DNA of 64,000 nucleotides from Aminivibrio sp. (lineage in GTDB: Bacteria; Synergistota; Synergistia; Synergistales; Aminobacteriaceae). Positions within the stretch are counted from its first letter, which is position 1. Each line of letters begins with the position of its first letter. Below are positions 26,838 to 36,309 of this stretch, in pieces. The position numbers and the translations under genes are program-made. Under the pieces are notes generated by a model, which saw only the letters and a program-made list of their open reading frames with translations, did not search any database and was not told the origin of the DNA. The DNA lies in the NCBI RefSeq assembly GCF_016756745.1, contig NZ_JAESIH010000055.1, positions 62,001 through 126,000 of the forward strand. Reading direction: 5' to 3'.

Positions 26838-29800
26838 ATGACGGACGGCGACATCCTGACCGAACGGCTCAGGGACAGCATTGCGGCGAAAGGAAGCCTG
26901 CTTCCCGCCCAGGAAGAAGCGGTGTTCTCCGATGCCCCGCTCACCCTGGTGGGGGCAGGTGCCGGTACGGGAAAGACCCACACTCTTTCGTGGCGTTTTC
27001 TCCGGGCCCTTCTCCGGGAGGGGATGAGGCCCAGGGACATCCTGACCCTGACCTTCACCGAGAAGGCCGCCCGGGAAATGGCGGACCGCATTGCGGCCCG
27101 TTTCAACGACATGAGACCCCTTCTGGACCCCGACGGGACGCTGCTGGCGAGGGCGGCGGGGGAGCTGTCCGAGGCTCCCGTCTCCACCATCCACTCCTTC
27201 GCGCTGAATATCCTGAGGGAAGAGGCCCTCTTCCTTTCTTCAGGCCTGTCGGCCCGCCCCATCTCCCCTCCCGAGGAAAGGCAGTTTACCGGCCGGGCCA
27301 CGGCGGCCCTGGACGCCCTCGACCTCCAGTGGTTCCGGAACGCCCTCCCCGGGGGGCGGACGCCTGAAGAATTTCTCGGCGAAAGCCTGGAGGATCTTCC
27401 CCCTCTGCTGAACGCCTATACTCCGGACACAACGGCGGGATTCGCCTTTTCCCTGGCGAATATCCTGGAAAGCCGGGGCATGGATCCCGACGGCCTGCTC
27501 GCGTCGGCAGGGGACCGGGAGTATTTCGCCCCTGTCATCGAACGGCTGAAGGCCGTCTGCCTTCCGCAGGCGAGGGAGACCGCCGAAATCTGGCTCGGCC
27601 GGGTCCTCCCGGGACTGCCCGCCGAATTGCCCGGCGGAGGAGCCTACAAAGAAAAGCTCGCCGCGTTCAGGAACTCCTGGAGAGGAGCGTCTCCCGAAGC
27701 TCTTGACGCCGAGGGAACTCTCGCTTTCGCATCAGAGCTTTACGGGCGTCTTCTGAAGAATCTCTCAGGGGCGACGGGAAACGCGGCGAAGAAAGCGGCG
27801 GAACTGGCGGGGTGCCTGTCCCTGAAAGAGCACAGGGATCGGTTTGCCTTCCTCTGGAAGGGACTCGGCTTCCTCGACGTGGGGGAGGAGCCCCTTCACT
27901 TCCGCCTTCGGAACAGCCTCCTCAGCCTGACGGCCCTGCTGTGGTGCTGCTGCCGGGAGTTCCGCCGCAGACGGGGCCTTCTCTCCTTCGACGATATGAT
28001 CCGCCTCGCCGCCGAAGCGGCGGCTGCGGGACAAGGCGGGCGGCGGATACGGACCTACCGGGAAATCCTGGTTGACGAGTTCCAGGACACCAACCCCCTC
28101 CAGGACGCCCTCATCCGGTCCGTGGCCGGCGAGGAATGCAGGATGTTCCTGGTGGGGGACCTGAAGCAGTCCGTCTACCGCTTCCGCCACGCCGACCCCA
28201 CCCTCTTCGGCAGCCTGATTCTGCGTCGGGGCGGGGGAGACAGGTACATCCCCCTCCAGGCGAGCTTCCGCACCCGATCCTCCCTGCTGGAAAGGATCAA
28301 CGGGATCTTCGCCCATGTCTGGCGGAACGGCCTTTCCTCCTCTCTGCCCCAGGAGTACGAGGCCCTTGTCTTTCCCGGCGATCCTGAGCAGGCGAAACTG
28401 CGGGAAAATACCCCTCTCCCCCCCCTGGACACCGTCATCCGGTATGCCCGCCCCCTGGAGAACGGTGAAGGGAAGAAGACGGAATCGACGGGCGAGGTGC
28501 GGGTGAGGGTGGCCCGTGGCCTCGCGGCAAAGCTGGCCGGGTTTCGCGGGATGGACGTGTGGGACAAGAAAGACGGGCGAAGGCCCGCCCGGTGGAAGGA
28601 CATGGCGGTCCTCGTGCCGGCCAGGACGTCCTTTCCCGCCCTGGAGAAGGTGTTCCGGTCCGAGGCGGCCATCCCGGTGGCCTTCGAGAAGGGGAAAGAA
28701 TACTTCAACCGGGGGGAGATCGGGGACCTTGCCGCCGCCATCCGGACGATTGCCTTTCCGGAGGATCGGGGAGCCCTGTCGGCCTTTCTCTGCACTCCAT
28801 TCTCCGGTCTTTCCCTGGAGGAGGCCTACGCCCTCCTTCCCGCAGGGGAAGACTTCCCGGTGCGGCATCCCGAGGCGGCGAACCGGCTGGAAGCGCTCCG
28901 GGCGGAGGCGAGATACAGCGGGCTTTTCTCCGCCCTCTGCTCCCTTCTCCGGGACCAGTCGTATCTTCGCGCCTATCCTGCGTGGAACCGCCGGAACGTC
29001 CTGGCCAACCTCCGGCAGGCCCTGGACATGGTACGGGAGTACGAGGCCGTCTTCGGACCAGACCCGGCCGGGTGCGACGGCTATTTCGCCTCCCTGCGGT
29101 CCGGGCAGGGGACCGTGACGGAAACATCGCCCCCGGGGGACGAGGAGGACGTGGTGCGGGTGATGACCGTCCACAGCGCCAAGGGACTGGAGTTCCCCAT
29201 CGTGGCCGTGGTGGACCTGAACAAGGCCCCCGGTGGAAGGGGCGGAAAGGGTGAACCTCTTGTTGCGTCCCCCCTTCTCGGGGCGGGTGCGTCTTCCTAT
29301 CCCCGGGAATGGACGGACAGCGGAGAGGAATGCGAATCCGCCACGGGGAAGCTGGCTTCCTTCCTCGAAAAGACGGAAGTGGAGGAAGAGTGGCAGCGCC
29401 TCTTCTACGTGGCCTGCACCCGGGCCATGGACTGCCTGGTCCTGTGCTCGCCCTGCGGGCTGGACAAAGACGGCTCCCCCTCCCCCCAAGAAGGATCGTG
29501 GCTCTCCATGCTCGGAGAAGAGTTCCTCCCCGGTCCATGCGCCGCTGAAGACGACCCCCGGAAAATCCGGAGAAAGACAGAGGACACATCCGGCGAGATT
29601 CCATCCGTTCGGTGGATCCCGTCGCCGTCCGCTGCTGACCTGCGGTACGAACGGCTCAGCGCCACGTCCTACGCCCTCTTCTCGTGGTGCCCCGCGGCGT
29701 GGCGCATGAAATTCCGCCAGGGTCTCGAACTCGCCTGGGAGCTGCCTTCATCGGAGGAGTTCGGCGGGGCCGACCTCGGCTCCCTCGCCCACTGGGTCCT

Positions 29801-30407
29801 CGCCCGGTGGAACTTCACGGTCCCCGGCCTGGACCGGTTTCTCGGCCCGACCATCCCTTCCCGTCTTCCCCCCCGCCTTCGCGCCGCCTGGAACGACGAG
29901 GGCGGGCGGGCGGCCCTCCGGGAATGGCTCACCATCACGGCCGAAGGAGCGGCGGGCAGGAAACTTGCCGCCCTCGCAGCCGACGGCGGCCTGCAGCGAG
30001 AAATCCCTTTCCGGGTGCCCCTCAGGGACGGCCCGCTGCTCACCGGCGCCATGGACGTCCTCTGGAGGGAAGGAGACCGGCTATTCATCCGGGACTACAA
30101 AATCACGGCGGGTGACGAAAGCCTGAATGCCCGGGAAGAGCCGTCGTGGAAGTTCCTCTACGATTCCCAGCTTCTTTTCTACGCCTGCGCCGCCCGGGCC
30201 GTCTTCGGGGAGGCGGAAACGGACATCCGCCTGATCCGGCTGCGGACGGGGGAAGAAGGCGAACCCGTGGTGCCGGAAGGCTCATGGCAGACGGTGGAAG
30301 AGGACATCCGCTCCACGGCCCTCACGGCCGCCCAGGGCCCCTTCCCTCCCAGGACCGACCGGTGCCGGAGGTGCTTCTACCGCCTGGACTGCCCTTTCAG
30401 GGGATAG
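26838..30407 (+). CDS. addA: AddA-like UvrD-family helicase-nuclease
   Basis: A 1189-aa superfamily 1A helicase with a C-terminal nuclease. Walker A VGAGAGTGKTHTLSW lies at about 38-52, then LTFTEKAAREM, the Walker B box ILVDEFQDTNPLQD (about 410), GDLKQSVYRFRHA, VMTVHSAKGLEFP and LFYVACTRAMD. The nuclease has GAMDVLWREGDRLFIRDYKIT (about 1070-1090) and QLLFYACA. Unusually for AddA it also has a cysteine in SWCPAAWRM and a final C-x2-C-x5-C, the pattern of an iron-sulfur nuclease. Partner of AddB for RecA loading and end resection. Confidence 0.93.
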   Translation: MTDGDILTERLRDSIAAKGSLLPAQEEAVFSDAPLTLVGAGAGTGKTHTLSWRFLRALLREGMRPRDILTLTFTEKAAREMADRIAARFNDMRPLLDPDGTLLARAAGELSEAPVSTIHSFALNILREEALFLSSGLSARPISPPEERQFTGRATAALDALDLQWFRNALPGGRTPEEFLGESLEDLPPLLNAYTPDTTAGFAFSLANILESRGMDPDGLLASAGDREYFAPVIERLKAVCLPQARETAEIWLGRVLPGLPAELPGGGAYKEKLAAFRNSWRGASPEALDAEGTLAFASELYGRLLKNLSGATGNAAKKAAELAGCLSLKEHRDRFAFLWKGLGFLDVGEEPLHFRLRNSLLSLTALLWCCCREFRRRRGLLSFDDMIRLAAEAAAAGQGGRRIRTYREILVDEFQDTNPLQDALIRSVAGEECRMFLVGDLKQSVYRFRHADPTLFGSLILRRGGGDRYIPLQASFRTRSSLLERINGIFAHVWRNGLSSSLPQEYEALVFPGDPEQAKLRENTPLPPLDTVIRYARPLENGEGKKTESTGEVRVRVARGLAAKLAGFRGMDVWDKKDGRRPARWKDMAVLVPARTSFPALEKVFRSEAAIPVAFEKGKEYFNRGEIGDLAAAIRTIAFPEDRGALSAFLCTPFSGLSLEEAYALLPAGEDFPVRHPEAANRLEALRAEARYSGLFSALCSLLRDQSYLRAYPAWNRRNVLANLRQALDMVREYEAVFGPDPAGCDGYFASLRSGQGTVTETSPPGDEEDVVRVMTVHSAKGLEFPIVAVVDLNKAPGGRGGKGEPLVASPLLGAGASSYPREWTDSGEECESATGKLASFLEKTEVEEEWQRLFYVACTRAMDCLVLCSPCGLDKDGSPSPQEGSWLSMLGEEFLPGPCAAEDDPRKIRRKTEDTSGEIPSVRWIPSPSAADLRYERLSATSYALFSWCPAAWRMKFRQGLELAWELPSSEEFGGADLGSLAHWVLARWNFTVPGLDRFLGPTIPSRLPPRLRAAWNDEGGRAALREWLTITAEGAAGRKLAALAADGGLQREIPFRVPLRDGPLLTGAMDVLWREGDRLFIRDYKITAGDESLNAREEPSWKFLYDSQLLFYACAARAVFGEAETDIRLIRLRTGEEGEPVVPEGSWQTVEEDIRSTALTAAQGPFPPRTDRCRRCFYRLDCPFRG

Positions 30408-30795
30408 AACGTCTCTTTCAGGGCATTCAGAGAGCGATGTTGCCCCATGTTCGACGAACCGGGCCGCAAGCCTGCGGACATTGTCCGTATAAAGGTGGGC
30501 ACTGGTTGAACCCTATTATTTCCGACGAGGGAGTTCTTCTCTATGAAGCCCGGCCATCCCGAGTCGGCCGGCAATCTGCCCTGAAAAAAACAGGGAGACG
30601 CTCGCATCCCCGGAGCACGCCTTGAAAATGGCTGAGTGAAACGAGTTCGAGACCATGGGAATCGGCGTGCTCCTTTCCGATGTTGACCAGGGTGTGGAAC
30701 GGATTCTTGTGCTGCTGATCGAGAAAGTACACTCAATGAAATCGCCAAGAGACGAATCCCGGCATGACAACCTTCTTTCAGCCCCCGGCCGTTTC
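30408..30795. other. 388-bp gap after addA with no confident gene
   Basis: No ribosome site followed by a convincing coding frame is seen. A 63-codon minus-strand frame at 30541-30732 (starting MYFLDQQHKNPFHTLV) has no family I recognise and no clear ribosome site; it may be a gene remnant. Base composition is lower in GC than the surroundings. Confidence 0.5.
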
Positions 30796-31662
30796 CTATC
30801 TCTTTCGTCCGAGCGGAAGCAGGGCCAGGGGCGCTTCCCCCCCGGAGCCCGCCGCCATCCCGTACAGGATGGCGGCGTAGCTCGTTCCCGACTCCACCCT
30901 GCGGCCAAGGATGGACGACGAATCGGTGTGCTCGAGGACGGTTCCTTTTTCGATCCCGCACTCGCGGAAGAGCATCAGCACGAGGGCCGCGGCAGGCCGG
31001 GCATCCACGTCGATGGTCTTCGTTCCGGCAGGCCGGACATTGGCCAGGACCTCCAGAGTCTTTCGGTCCTCGGCGGCCATGAGCTCCGGTGTTTTGTAAT
31101 GGGACAGGTCCATGCTCAGGATGACGGCATCGCCGTCACGGAGCAGATCCCTGACGGCGTTCTTCAGGATGATCAGTGCCAGGTCCGGAGTTCGTGCACC
31201 GATGACCAGGGGAACCACCGATGCGTTGGGAAAGTGCCGGGCAATGAAGGGGATGTGGATCGTTATGCCGTGCTCCCGCCGGAACAGGACCCTGTCAGCC
31301 CCCGCCACGGACAGGGACGGGAGCGTTTCGCAGGCTTCCCGGTCTGCCCTGAGAATCCGCTCCGGGGTCCGCCAGTCGTCGGGTGACAGAACCGCGAAGG
31401 TCCGGGCCCGGCGGAAGTGGTCGGGGGAAAGCAGCCATACCCGCCGGACGTCCGGCGACCCCAGGTGATCGTAAAACCGCCCTATCATGCCGAGGGCAAG
31501 ATCATGGTGGGGAACGATGCCGCCGATGATGCGGGCAGGCATCTCCCTTTCCCCGCCGCCGTTTCCCGCCCCGCCTTCCGCCTTCCGCAGAATACCGCTC
31601 CCTGCCGCAATGACGCAGAGGAGCAGCACTGCCTGAAAGAGCTTATTTCCGAAGCTCTTCAT
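30796..31662 (-). CDS. Secreted MEMO1-family protein (AmmeMemoRadiSam protein B-like)
   Basis: A 288-aa protein with an N-terminal signal or anchor segment (about 9-26) and a MEMO1 domain. GGIVPHHDLALGMIGRFYDHL gives the His-His motif, followed by VWLLSPDHFRRA, FRREHGITIHIPFIARHF and VILSMDLSHYKT. MEMO1 proteins resemble extradiol dioxygenases and bind metal. Bacterial members often sit with AMMECR1 and a radical SAM gene; here neither is present and the domain is predicted outside the cytoplasm. It overlaps the upstream DUF3160 gene by 20 bp, so the two are probably co-expressed. Confidence 0.85.
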   Translation of the reverse strand: MKSFGNKLFQAVLLLCVIAAGSGILRKAEGGAGNGGGEREMPARIIGGIVPHHDLALGMIGRFYDHLGSPDVRRVWLLSPDHFRRARTFAVLSPDDWRTPERILRADREACETLPSLSVAGADRVLFRREHGITIHIPFIARHFPNASVVPLVIGARTPDLALIILKNAVRDLLRDGDAVILSMDLSHYKTPELMAAEDRKTLEVLANVRPAGTKTIDVDARPAAALVLMLFRECGIEKGTVLEHTDSSSILGRRVESGTSYAAILYGMAAGSGGEAPLALLPLGRKR

Positions 31663-34384
31663 ACCACGCAGGATGGTGTTTTTTCAGTTCCCCTGACCGG
31701 GCCTGGTCGTAGACCAGCGCTTTCCACTCTTCGTCGGTCATGCGGCCGCCGCCCAGGGAGCGGACGAACTCGTAGTAGGAGAAAATGAACCCTCTCGTTA
31801 CCCGGGGACCGCCCGATGCGTCGTTGACGAAGACATGGATTCTCTGGGGCCTTCCGGAGGCGATGTGCAGCACCCGGCCTTCGAAGTAGTCCGTCGCGAT
31901 ATCTGTGACCAGTGCCATTCTGAGCTGTTCTGTGTTTTCCACCATTTCTCCCGGCAGCAACAGCCGGGCGTTGAACGCCCGGGCCAGGTACTTGATATTC
32001 CCGTAGTCTTCCGCCGTCAGGAGCTTGCCGCCGGTTTCCTTTGCCGCGATGTCCCGGGCGATGGTCAGCAGTTCGGCCAGGGTGTCCAGCCTGGAGGTAT
32101 AGGGTATACCCTCCTTCTCGAACTCCTCGTCCTCCGGCTCCATGCCGAATTCGCGGATGAAGGACTGCATCCGGGAGACCGCCGACAGAAGAATATCAAA
32201 GGTCCGGGGATCGGGCTCCACGTACCCCTTGGGCTGCGGAGGGGCGAAAGGTCCCGCTTCGGTGCCGCCGCCGTCGCCCATCTCGGCGCCGGACTGCTCG
32301 GCGTAGAGCACGGTGTCGTGCTTCAGCTCGGCCCAGGAGGCGGAAAACGTGGACAGCTTCTTCCAATTCCACGCGGGAGACCGATAAAAAAACTGGTCCG
32401 AGCCGGAATCCCGGAACCCCTCATGGAAGGCTTTTATCCACAGGGAATAGACGGTCTCCTCCCCCGCGAGGTGCTCGTCCATCCAGGCTTTCAGCTTCTT
32501 CAACGCCTCGGCGTAGCCCTTGACGCGGTTGTTTTTCGCCGCAAGGCCGTCGGCGGCCGGCGACCCCAAGGCGGCCATGACGTCCGCCCCTTCCGGGAGG
32601 TTGCGTGGGTTAGCGCCGGTCCCCACCCTGGGGGAGGTGAGCATGTTCATCACGTAGGCGTCCGGGGTGAACCGCTTGCCGGACATGCGGAAGACCGGAA
32701 GCCGGGAGGCGAAGTCCTTCGTGCCGTCGTCCCCGCCCGGGGTGCTCCGGATCAGAGGGCCGGGGACCGTCTTTTTGATCTCCCCGGCCAGGGCAGAGAG
32801 AATCTTGCCGTCGGTCAGCCGTTGAGCGGCTCCCGAAAGGGCGCCTACGCGCTCCTTTGCCAGTTTCCGGTAGATGCGGGTTCCCCCCGTGTTCGACGCG
32901 CCCACCAGGAAATCGATGGGAGCTTCAAAAGCGTTCCACTGTTCCTCCTGCTCTCCGAGGACCAGGGACACCAGGGCCGCCGCGGCGACGTTTCCGGGCT
33001 CCGGCGTGCCGTCGTCTGAGAAGAGAGCAAGTTCAGCGGAGCCGAGCCAGCTCATGGCCCGAAAATACCGTTCCAGTTCCGGCCTGAGGGTGTAATGCCC
33101 CCGGGGCCTGAAGGAGGTGTAGTCTATTTTCGCCCCTGTGACTGCGGAATCCGTCACGTCCTTCGCGGCCAGGATCCGGGCGACTTCTTCGGAAGCGTTC
33201 TTCGACAGTTTTATCCGTTTTCCCGGTTTTTCTTCCAGGAGGGCCAGCGGTACGGAGAACATGTCCCGGGCCGTTTTCCAGGTCTCCCCCGCTCCCGCGG
33301 AGGCGCAGGCCTCCTCAATGCCGCCGAGGACCGCCAGGGCCGTTTTCATGCTTTCCCCGAGCGCCGGGGCCAGGTAGGTGCGCTCGAATTTCTGCAGCAT
33401 CCGGTCGAACACCAGGTGGAAGGCGTGGAGGAAAAGGTCCGCGGTGATGAAGTCCGCCTGGTAATCGGTAGTGTACCTGTAGTAATCCGCCAGGTCGTCC
33501 ACCTGGAGGGCATATTCGTCCATGGTCCACGGATCGTCGATGTAAAAGCCCTTCCTGAGAAGGGAGGCGGCCATGTCCTTCGTCACGGGAAGGAATTCCG
33601 TCATTTTTTCCGGGGTGTCCGCACCCAGGAAGCCGTCCCCGTAAAGGGAGGACATGGCGGAGTACCGCATCTTCGACGGCAGAAGACCCTTGTCCACCCT
33701 GGAATTGTCGGGCCTGTAGCCTTCCAGGGAGCCGAAATCGGCCTTTTTGCCCCAAGCGTACCGGGATCCCACGCCGCCGTCGCCGAACCTGGTGTCGGTG
33801 GAAAACTCGAACAGCAGCCAGCCTTCCTTTCCTTCCGAAAATTCACCCACCGCCGTCACCGTTTCCCCCCGGGCGAGGGAAAATCCCTCGGCGGAGAGGC
33901 TTCGGGCCGAGCCGCCTTTCCCGGGCTGCAGCCGCAATTCCGTGCCGTCTTTTTTCACCATGAAGGAACGAGGTTTGAAGCTTGTGTGTTCCGGAACTTT
34001 TTCAATGCCCTCCTTCCGGATGTAGCAGAGCGCCTTCCCGTCCTCCGGCGAAAGAAGGACGTACCATTCGCCCGCGAACTGCCTGAGCTTGCTGTCCGTT
34101 ATGGCGCGCAGTTTCAGATGATTTCCGTAGACGGCGACTCCGTAGAAATTCGGGAGATCCCACAGGTCATCCGCCGCGGGCACTTTCGCTACGGGTTTTC
34201 CGAACAGGGGCACCTCATCCGCCGTGACGACGTACAGTCCGTCTCCGCCCGCAGGGCCGGAAGCGCTCTTTCCCTGCGCCGCCGGGGCAAGAATGCACAA
34301 CGCAAGAATAAGGACGGCGCAGAGCGGAACAACCCCCGGCAACGAAACGCCCCACCCGGTTCTCATGGTTTTTCTTCTCTTCAT
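31643..34384 (-). CDS. DUF3160 domain secreted protein
   Basis: A 913-aa protein with a signal peptide (hydrophobic core about 16-32, ending PAAQGKSA). An N-terminal SH3-like region is followed by a large DUF3160 domain, recognisable by ADLFLHAFHLVFDRMLQKFE, SWLGSAELALFSDDG and the C-terminal YIKYLARAFNARLLLPGEM-like segment. The start ATG was chosen for the GGGGGT ribosome site and the signal peptide; upstream in-frame residues are not protein-like. The family has no proven function. It is paired with the secreted MEMO1-family gene. Confidence 0.82.
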   Translation of the reverse strand: MKRRKTMRTGWGVSLPGVVPLCAVLILALCILAPAAQGKSASGPAGGDGLYVVTADEVPLFGKPVAKVPAADDLWDLPNFYGVAVYGNHLKLRAITDSKLRQFAGEWYVLLSPEDGKALCYIRKEGIEKVPEHTSFKPRSFMVKKDGTELRLQPGKGGSARSLSAEGFSLARGETVTAVGEFSEGKEGWLLFEFSTDTRFGDGGVGSRYAWGKKADFGSLEGYRPDNSRVDKGLLPSKMRYSAMSSLYGDGFLGADTPEKMTEFLPVTKDMAASLLRKGFYIDDPWTMDEYALQVDDLADYYRYTTDYQADFITADLFLHAFHLVFDRMLQKFERTYLAPALGESMKTALAVLGGIEEACASAGAGETWKTARDMFSVPLALLEEKPGKRIKLSKNASEEVARILAAKDVTDSAVTGAKIDYTSFRPRGHYTLRPELERYFRAMSWLGSAELALFSDDGTPEPGNVAAAALVSLVLGEQEEQWNAFEAPIDFLVGASNTGGTRIYRKLAKERVGALSGAAQRLTDGKILSALAGEIKKTVPGPLIRSTPGGDDGTKDFASRLPVFRMSGKRFTPDAYVMNMLTSPRVGTGANPRNLPEGADVMAALGSPAADGLAAKNNRVKGYAEALKKLKAWMDEHLAGEETVYSLWIKAFHEGFRDSGSDQFFYRSPAWNWKKLSTFSASWAELKHDTVLYAEQSGAEMGDGGGTEAGPFAPPQPKGYVEPDPRTFDILLSAVSRMQSFIREFGMEPEDEEFEKEGIPYTSRLDTLAELLTIARDIAAKETGGKLLTAEDYGNIKYLARAFNARLLLPGEMVENTEQLRMALVTDIATDYFEGRVLHIASGRPQRIHVFVNDASGGPRVTRGFIFSYYEFVRSLGGGRMTDEEWKALVYDQARSGELKKHHPAWYEELRK

Positions 34385-34967
34385 CCCTATGACCCCCTTC
34401 TTCGTGCCGGCGTGGCCCTGTCCGGACCTTTCGCCGCTCTCTTCCCGGCGCCCGTTTCCAAAACCGCCGGGAAACATCAAAGGATCCTGTTTTCCTAAAA
34501 ACAATACCATGAAGGCGGCATTTCCGGTCAAAAATCTTCAGGCTATTTCACCATGTCAGGCAGAACACCCTCCTACCCTGCCGCCGGAGCGGTGAGCACG
34601 AACGCCTGGACCAGAAAAAACGCGGATGCACAGAGCGGAAACCTCTTCATTTTTCACGACTCCTCTCCGATCGCCCGCCGCGGCACGACGGCGGCGGGGC
34701 TATGTCGCAAGAATGTTTCCGGGCTCACTGCCGGAGACGCGATGCAGCAGCACCCTTCCGGTTTCGCTTGGAAAATCACCCCTTCGGGCCGGACCCGAGG
34801 GGGATTTTTCCTACCCGGACGGAGAAAGGATTCAGTAGGGAGGGCGGATTTTCGTTCAGAATGTCATTCCCGCGGGGAGAAGGCGCTCAGGAAAGCAGGC
34901 TATGCCTTCGGAACGGACTTTTTTTCGCATATCCTTTTTCATGTTCTTTCGGGTCGTAGCGGGTACG
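34385..34967. other. 583-bp gap between DUF3160 and yitT-like genes
   Basis: Apart from one short minus-strand frame encoding a bare signal-peptide-like sequence (34573-34650), I see no gene, repeat element or terminator. The stretch must hold the promoter of the DUF3160-MEMO unit, but no consensus promoter stands out. Confidence 0.5.
34573..34650 (-). pseudogene. Orphan signal-peptide mini-ORF
   Basis: GGAGAGGAG followed at 9 nt by ATG opens a 25-residue frame, MKRFPLCASAFFLVQAFVLTAPAAG, then TAG. This is an n-h-c signal peptide with a potential cleavage site and nothing after it. It may be the remnant of a secreted-protein gene whose body has been lost, or a real short secreted peptide. 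Confidence 0.4.
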
Positions 34968-35870
34968 TCAGAGACTCTTCCAGCTTTTGAATCCCTTGCC
35001 CAGCACTTCGGACGCTTCGACCACGGACATGAAGGCCCTGGGATCACGCTCCGCGAGAAACCTCTTCAGCTGCATGGTCTGTCGGGGTTCAAGAAGGGTG
35101 AGGAGGACGGGCCTGGGCTGCTTGGAGTATCCTCCCATGCCGTCCAGCCTGGTGACTCCCCGGTGAAGAGTGAGGTTGATGTATTCTGACACCTCGTCGG
35201 GGATGTTGGTGATGATGATGGCCTGCTTCCTGCGGTCGAAGGAGCGGGTAGTGTTGTCCAGCACAATGCCGAAAACGTAGAGCCCCACGGCGCCGTAGAT
35301 GGCCGAATCGAGCCCCACCACGAAGAAGGAGAGGGCCAGGATCCCCATGTTGATGTAGATTGAGAACTGCCCCATTTCGATGCCGTACCGTTTTCTCATG
35401 GCCATGCCGGGGATGTCGAGGCCTCCCGTGGATCCCCCCACCCGAAAGACCAGGCCTGCACCGAGCCCCCGTATGGCCCCGGACACCATCGCCGCCATGA
35501 ATTTGTCACCGATGACGGGCACCGGAACGAACTCGAAGGCCTTCAACAGAAGGGAAAAAAGCACCACCGCCCAGGCCGTCCACAGGACAAACCTGGGGGA
35601 CAGCTCCTTCCAGGCCCAGATCATGAGCAGCGTGTTGGCGGCAAGGATAACCCACGCCGGAGAAATGCCGAACACGTAATTCGACAGCACGGCAATTCCG
35701 GACACTCCAAGGTCCGGGAAACGGTTCGGAAGCACGAAAATCACCACCGCCAGGGCTTGGAGGGACACCCCCGCAGTCACGGCGAGGAAAGTCCCCCACT
35801 CTTCCCTGACCTCCTTCGCGAACCGCTCTGCGGCTGAACGGAGACCGGCTTTCAGCGTCGTGAATTTCAC
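34968..35870 (-). CDS. YitT family membrane protein (DUF161/DUF2179)
   Basis: A 300-aa protein with five or six N-terminal helices (about 25-205) and a C-terminal soluble DUF2179 domain (from KQAIIITNIPDEVSEYI). The segments LPNRFPDLGVSGIAVLS, RVGGSTGGLDIPGMAMRKRYG and FGIVLDNTTRSFDRRKQAI are typical. The GTG start is supported by GGAGGAGAGG upstream. The YitT family is of unknown function, possibly a transporter. A degenerate repeat element lies 36 bp upstream. Confidence 0.9.
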   Translation of the reverse strand: MKFTTLKAGLRSAAERFAKEVREEWGTFLAVTAGVSLQALAVVIFVLPNRFPDLGVSGIAVLSNYVFGISPAWVILAANTLLMIWAWKELSPRFVLWTAWAVVLFSLLLKAFEFVPVPVIGDKFMAAMVSGAIRGLGAGLVFRVGGSTGGLDIPGMAMRKRYGIEMGQFSIYINMGILALSFFVVGLDSAIYGAVGLYVFGIVLDNTTRSFDRRKQAIIITNIPDEVSEYINLTLHRGVTRLDGMGGYSKQPRPVLLTLLEPRQTMQLKRFLAERDPRAFMSVVEASEVLGKGFKSWKSL

Positions 35871-35905
35871 TTTGCCTCTCCTCCTCTGAAATGCGAATCA
35901 AAGCA

Positions 35906-36140
35906 CCAAATCAACAGTTTTTCCAGGCAGAAGAAGTGTCGCCGGGCATGAGGCAAATTCGCCCTCCCCGGGGAGGCGCTGGAGCAGGGGAACCGACACG
36001 GATGTCGGTTTCACAGGCAGGCAACCGGCGAACGCAGGGAGCCGCGGGACGCGCCCGGGCAGTTGTCATGGACGACAACCCACTCTACCCGCACCCCAGG
36101 CGTTCCCCGGTGACGCGCCCCGCTGGGGTGCGGATTGAGG
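35906..36140 (+). repeat. Long-form dispersed repeat, copy R4 (235 bp, degenerate ends)
   Basis: It begins with a decayed terminal repeat, CCAAATCAACAGTTTTTCC, and ends GCGGATTGAGG. The core hairpin ACCGACACGGATGTCGGT and the CAGTTGTC...GACAAC hairpin of the short form are kept. Extra modules are present: a CCTCCCCGGGGAGG hairpin before the core and a GGCAACCGGCGAACGCAGGGAG segment after it. It abuts copy R3, which looks younger. Confidence 0.82.
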
Positions 36141-36144
36141 ATGC

Positions 36145-36309
36145 CCTAAATCCGCAGGTTTTTCAGGCAGAGGGAGTGTCGCCGGGCACAGCGCCCGGGC
36201 CGAGAAACCGACACGGATGTCGGTTTCAGGTGCAGTTGTCAAGGACGACAATCTGCACCGGCGGCCCAAGCGAGCACTGGTGACACTCCCCGCTGCCTGC
36301 GGATTTAGG
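36145..36309 (+). repeat. Short-form dispersed MITE-like repeat, copy R3 (165 bp)
   Basis: The 14-bp terminal inverted repeats are perfect and identical to those of R1. It is flanked by a perfect 5-bp direct duplication, GATGC at 36140-36144 and at 36310-36314. The left duplicate starts on the last base of copy R4, so R3 inserted at the edge of an older element. It differs from R1 at about five of 165 positions. Confidence 0.93.

Noticed and set aside
30541-30732. 63-codon minus-strand frame in the gap after addA
   Set aside because: No ribosome site and no recognisable family. It could be a remnant, but the evidence is too weak to call a gene.
35906-36309. CRISPR array suspected from adjacent repeats
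   Set aside because: There are only two adjacent units of 165 and 235 bp, they are themselves mobile elements, and no regular short repeat-spacer pattern or cas gene is present.
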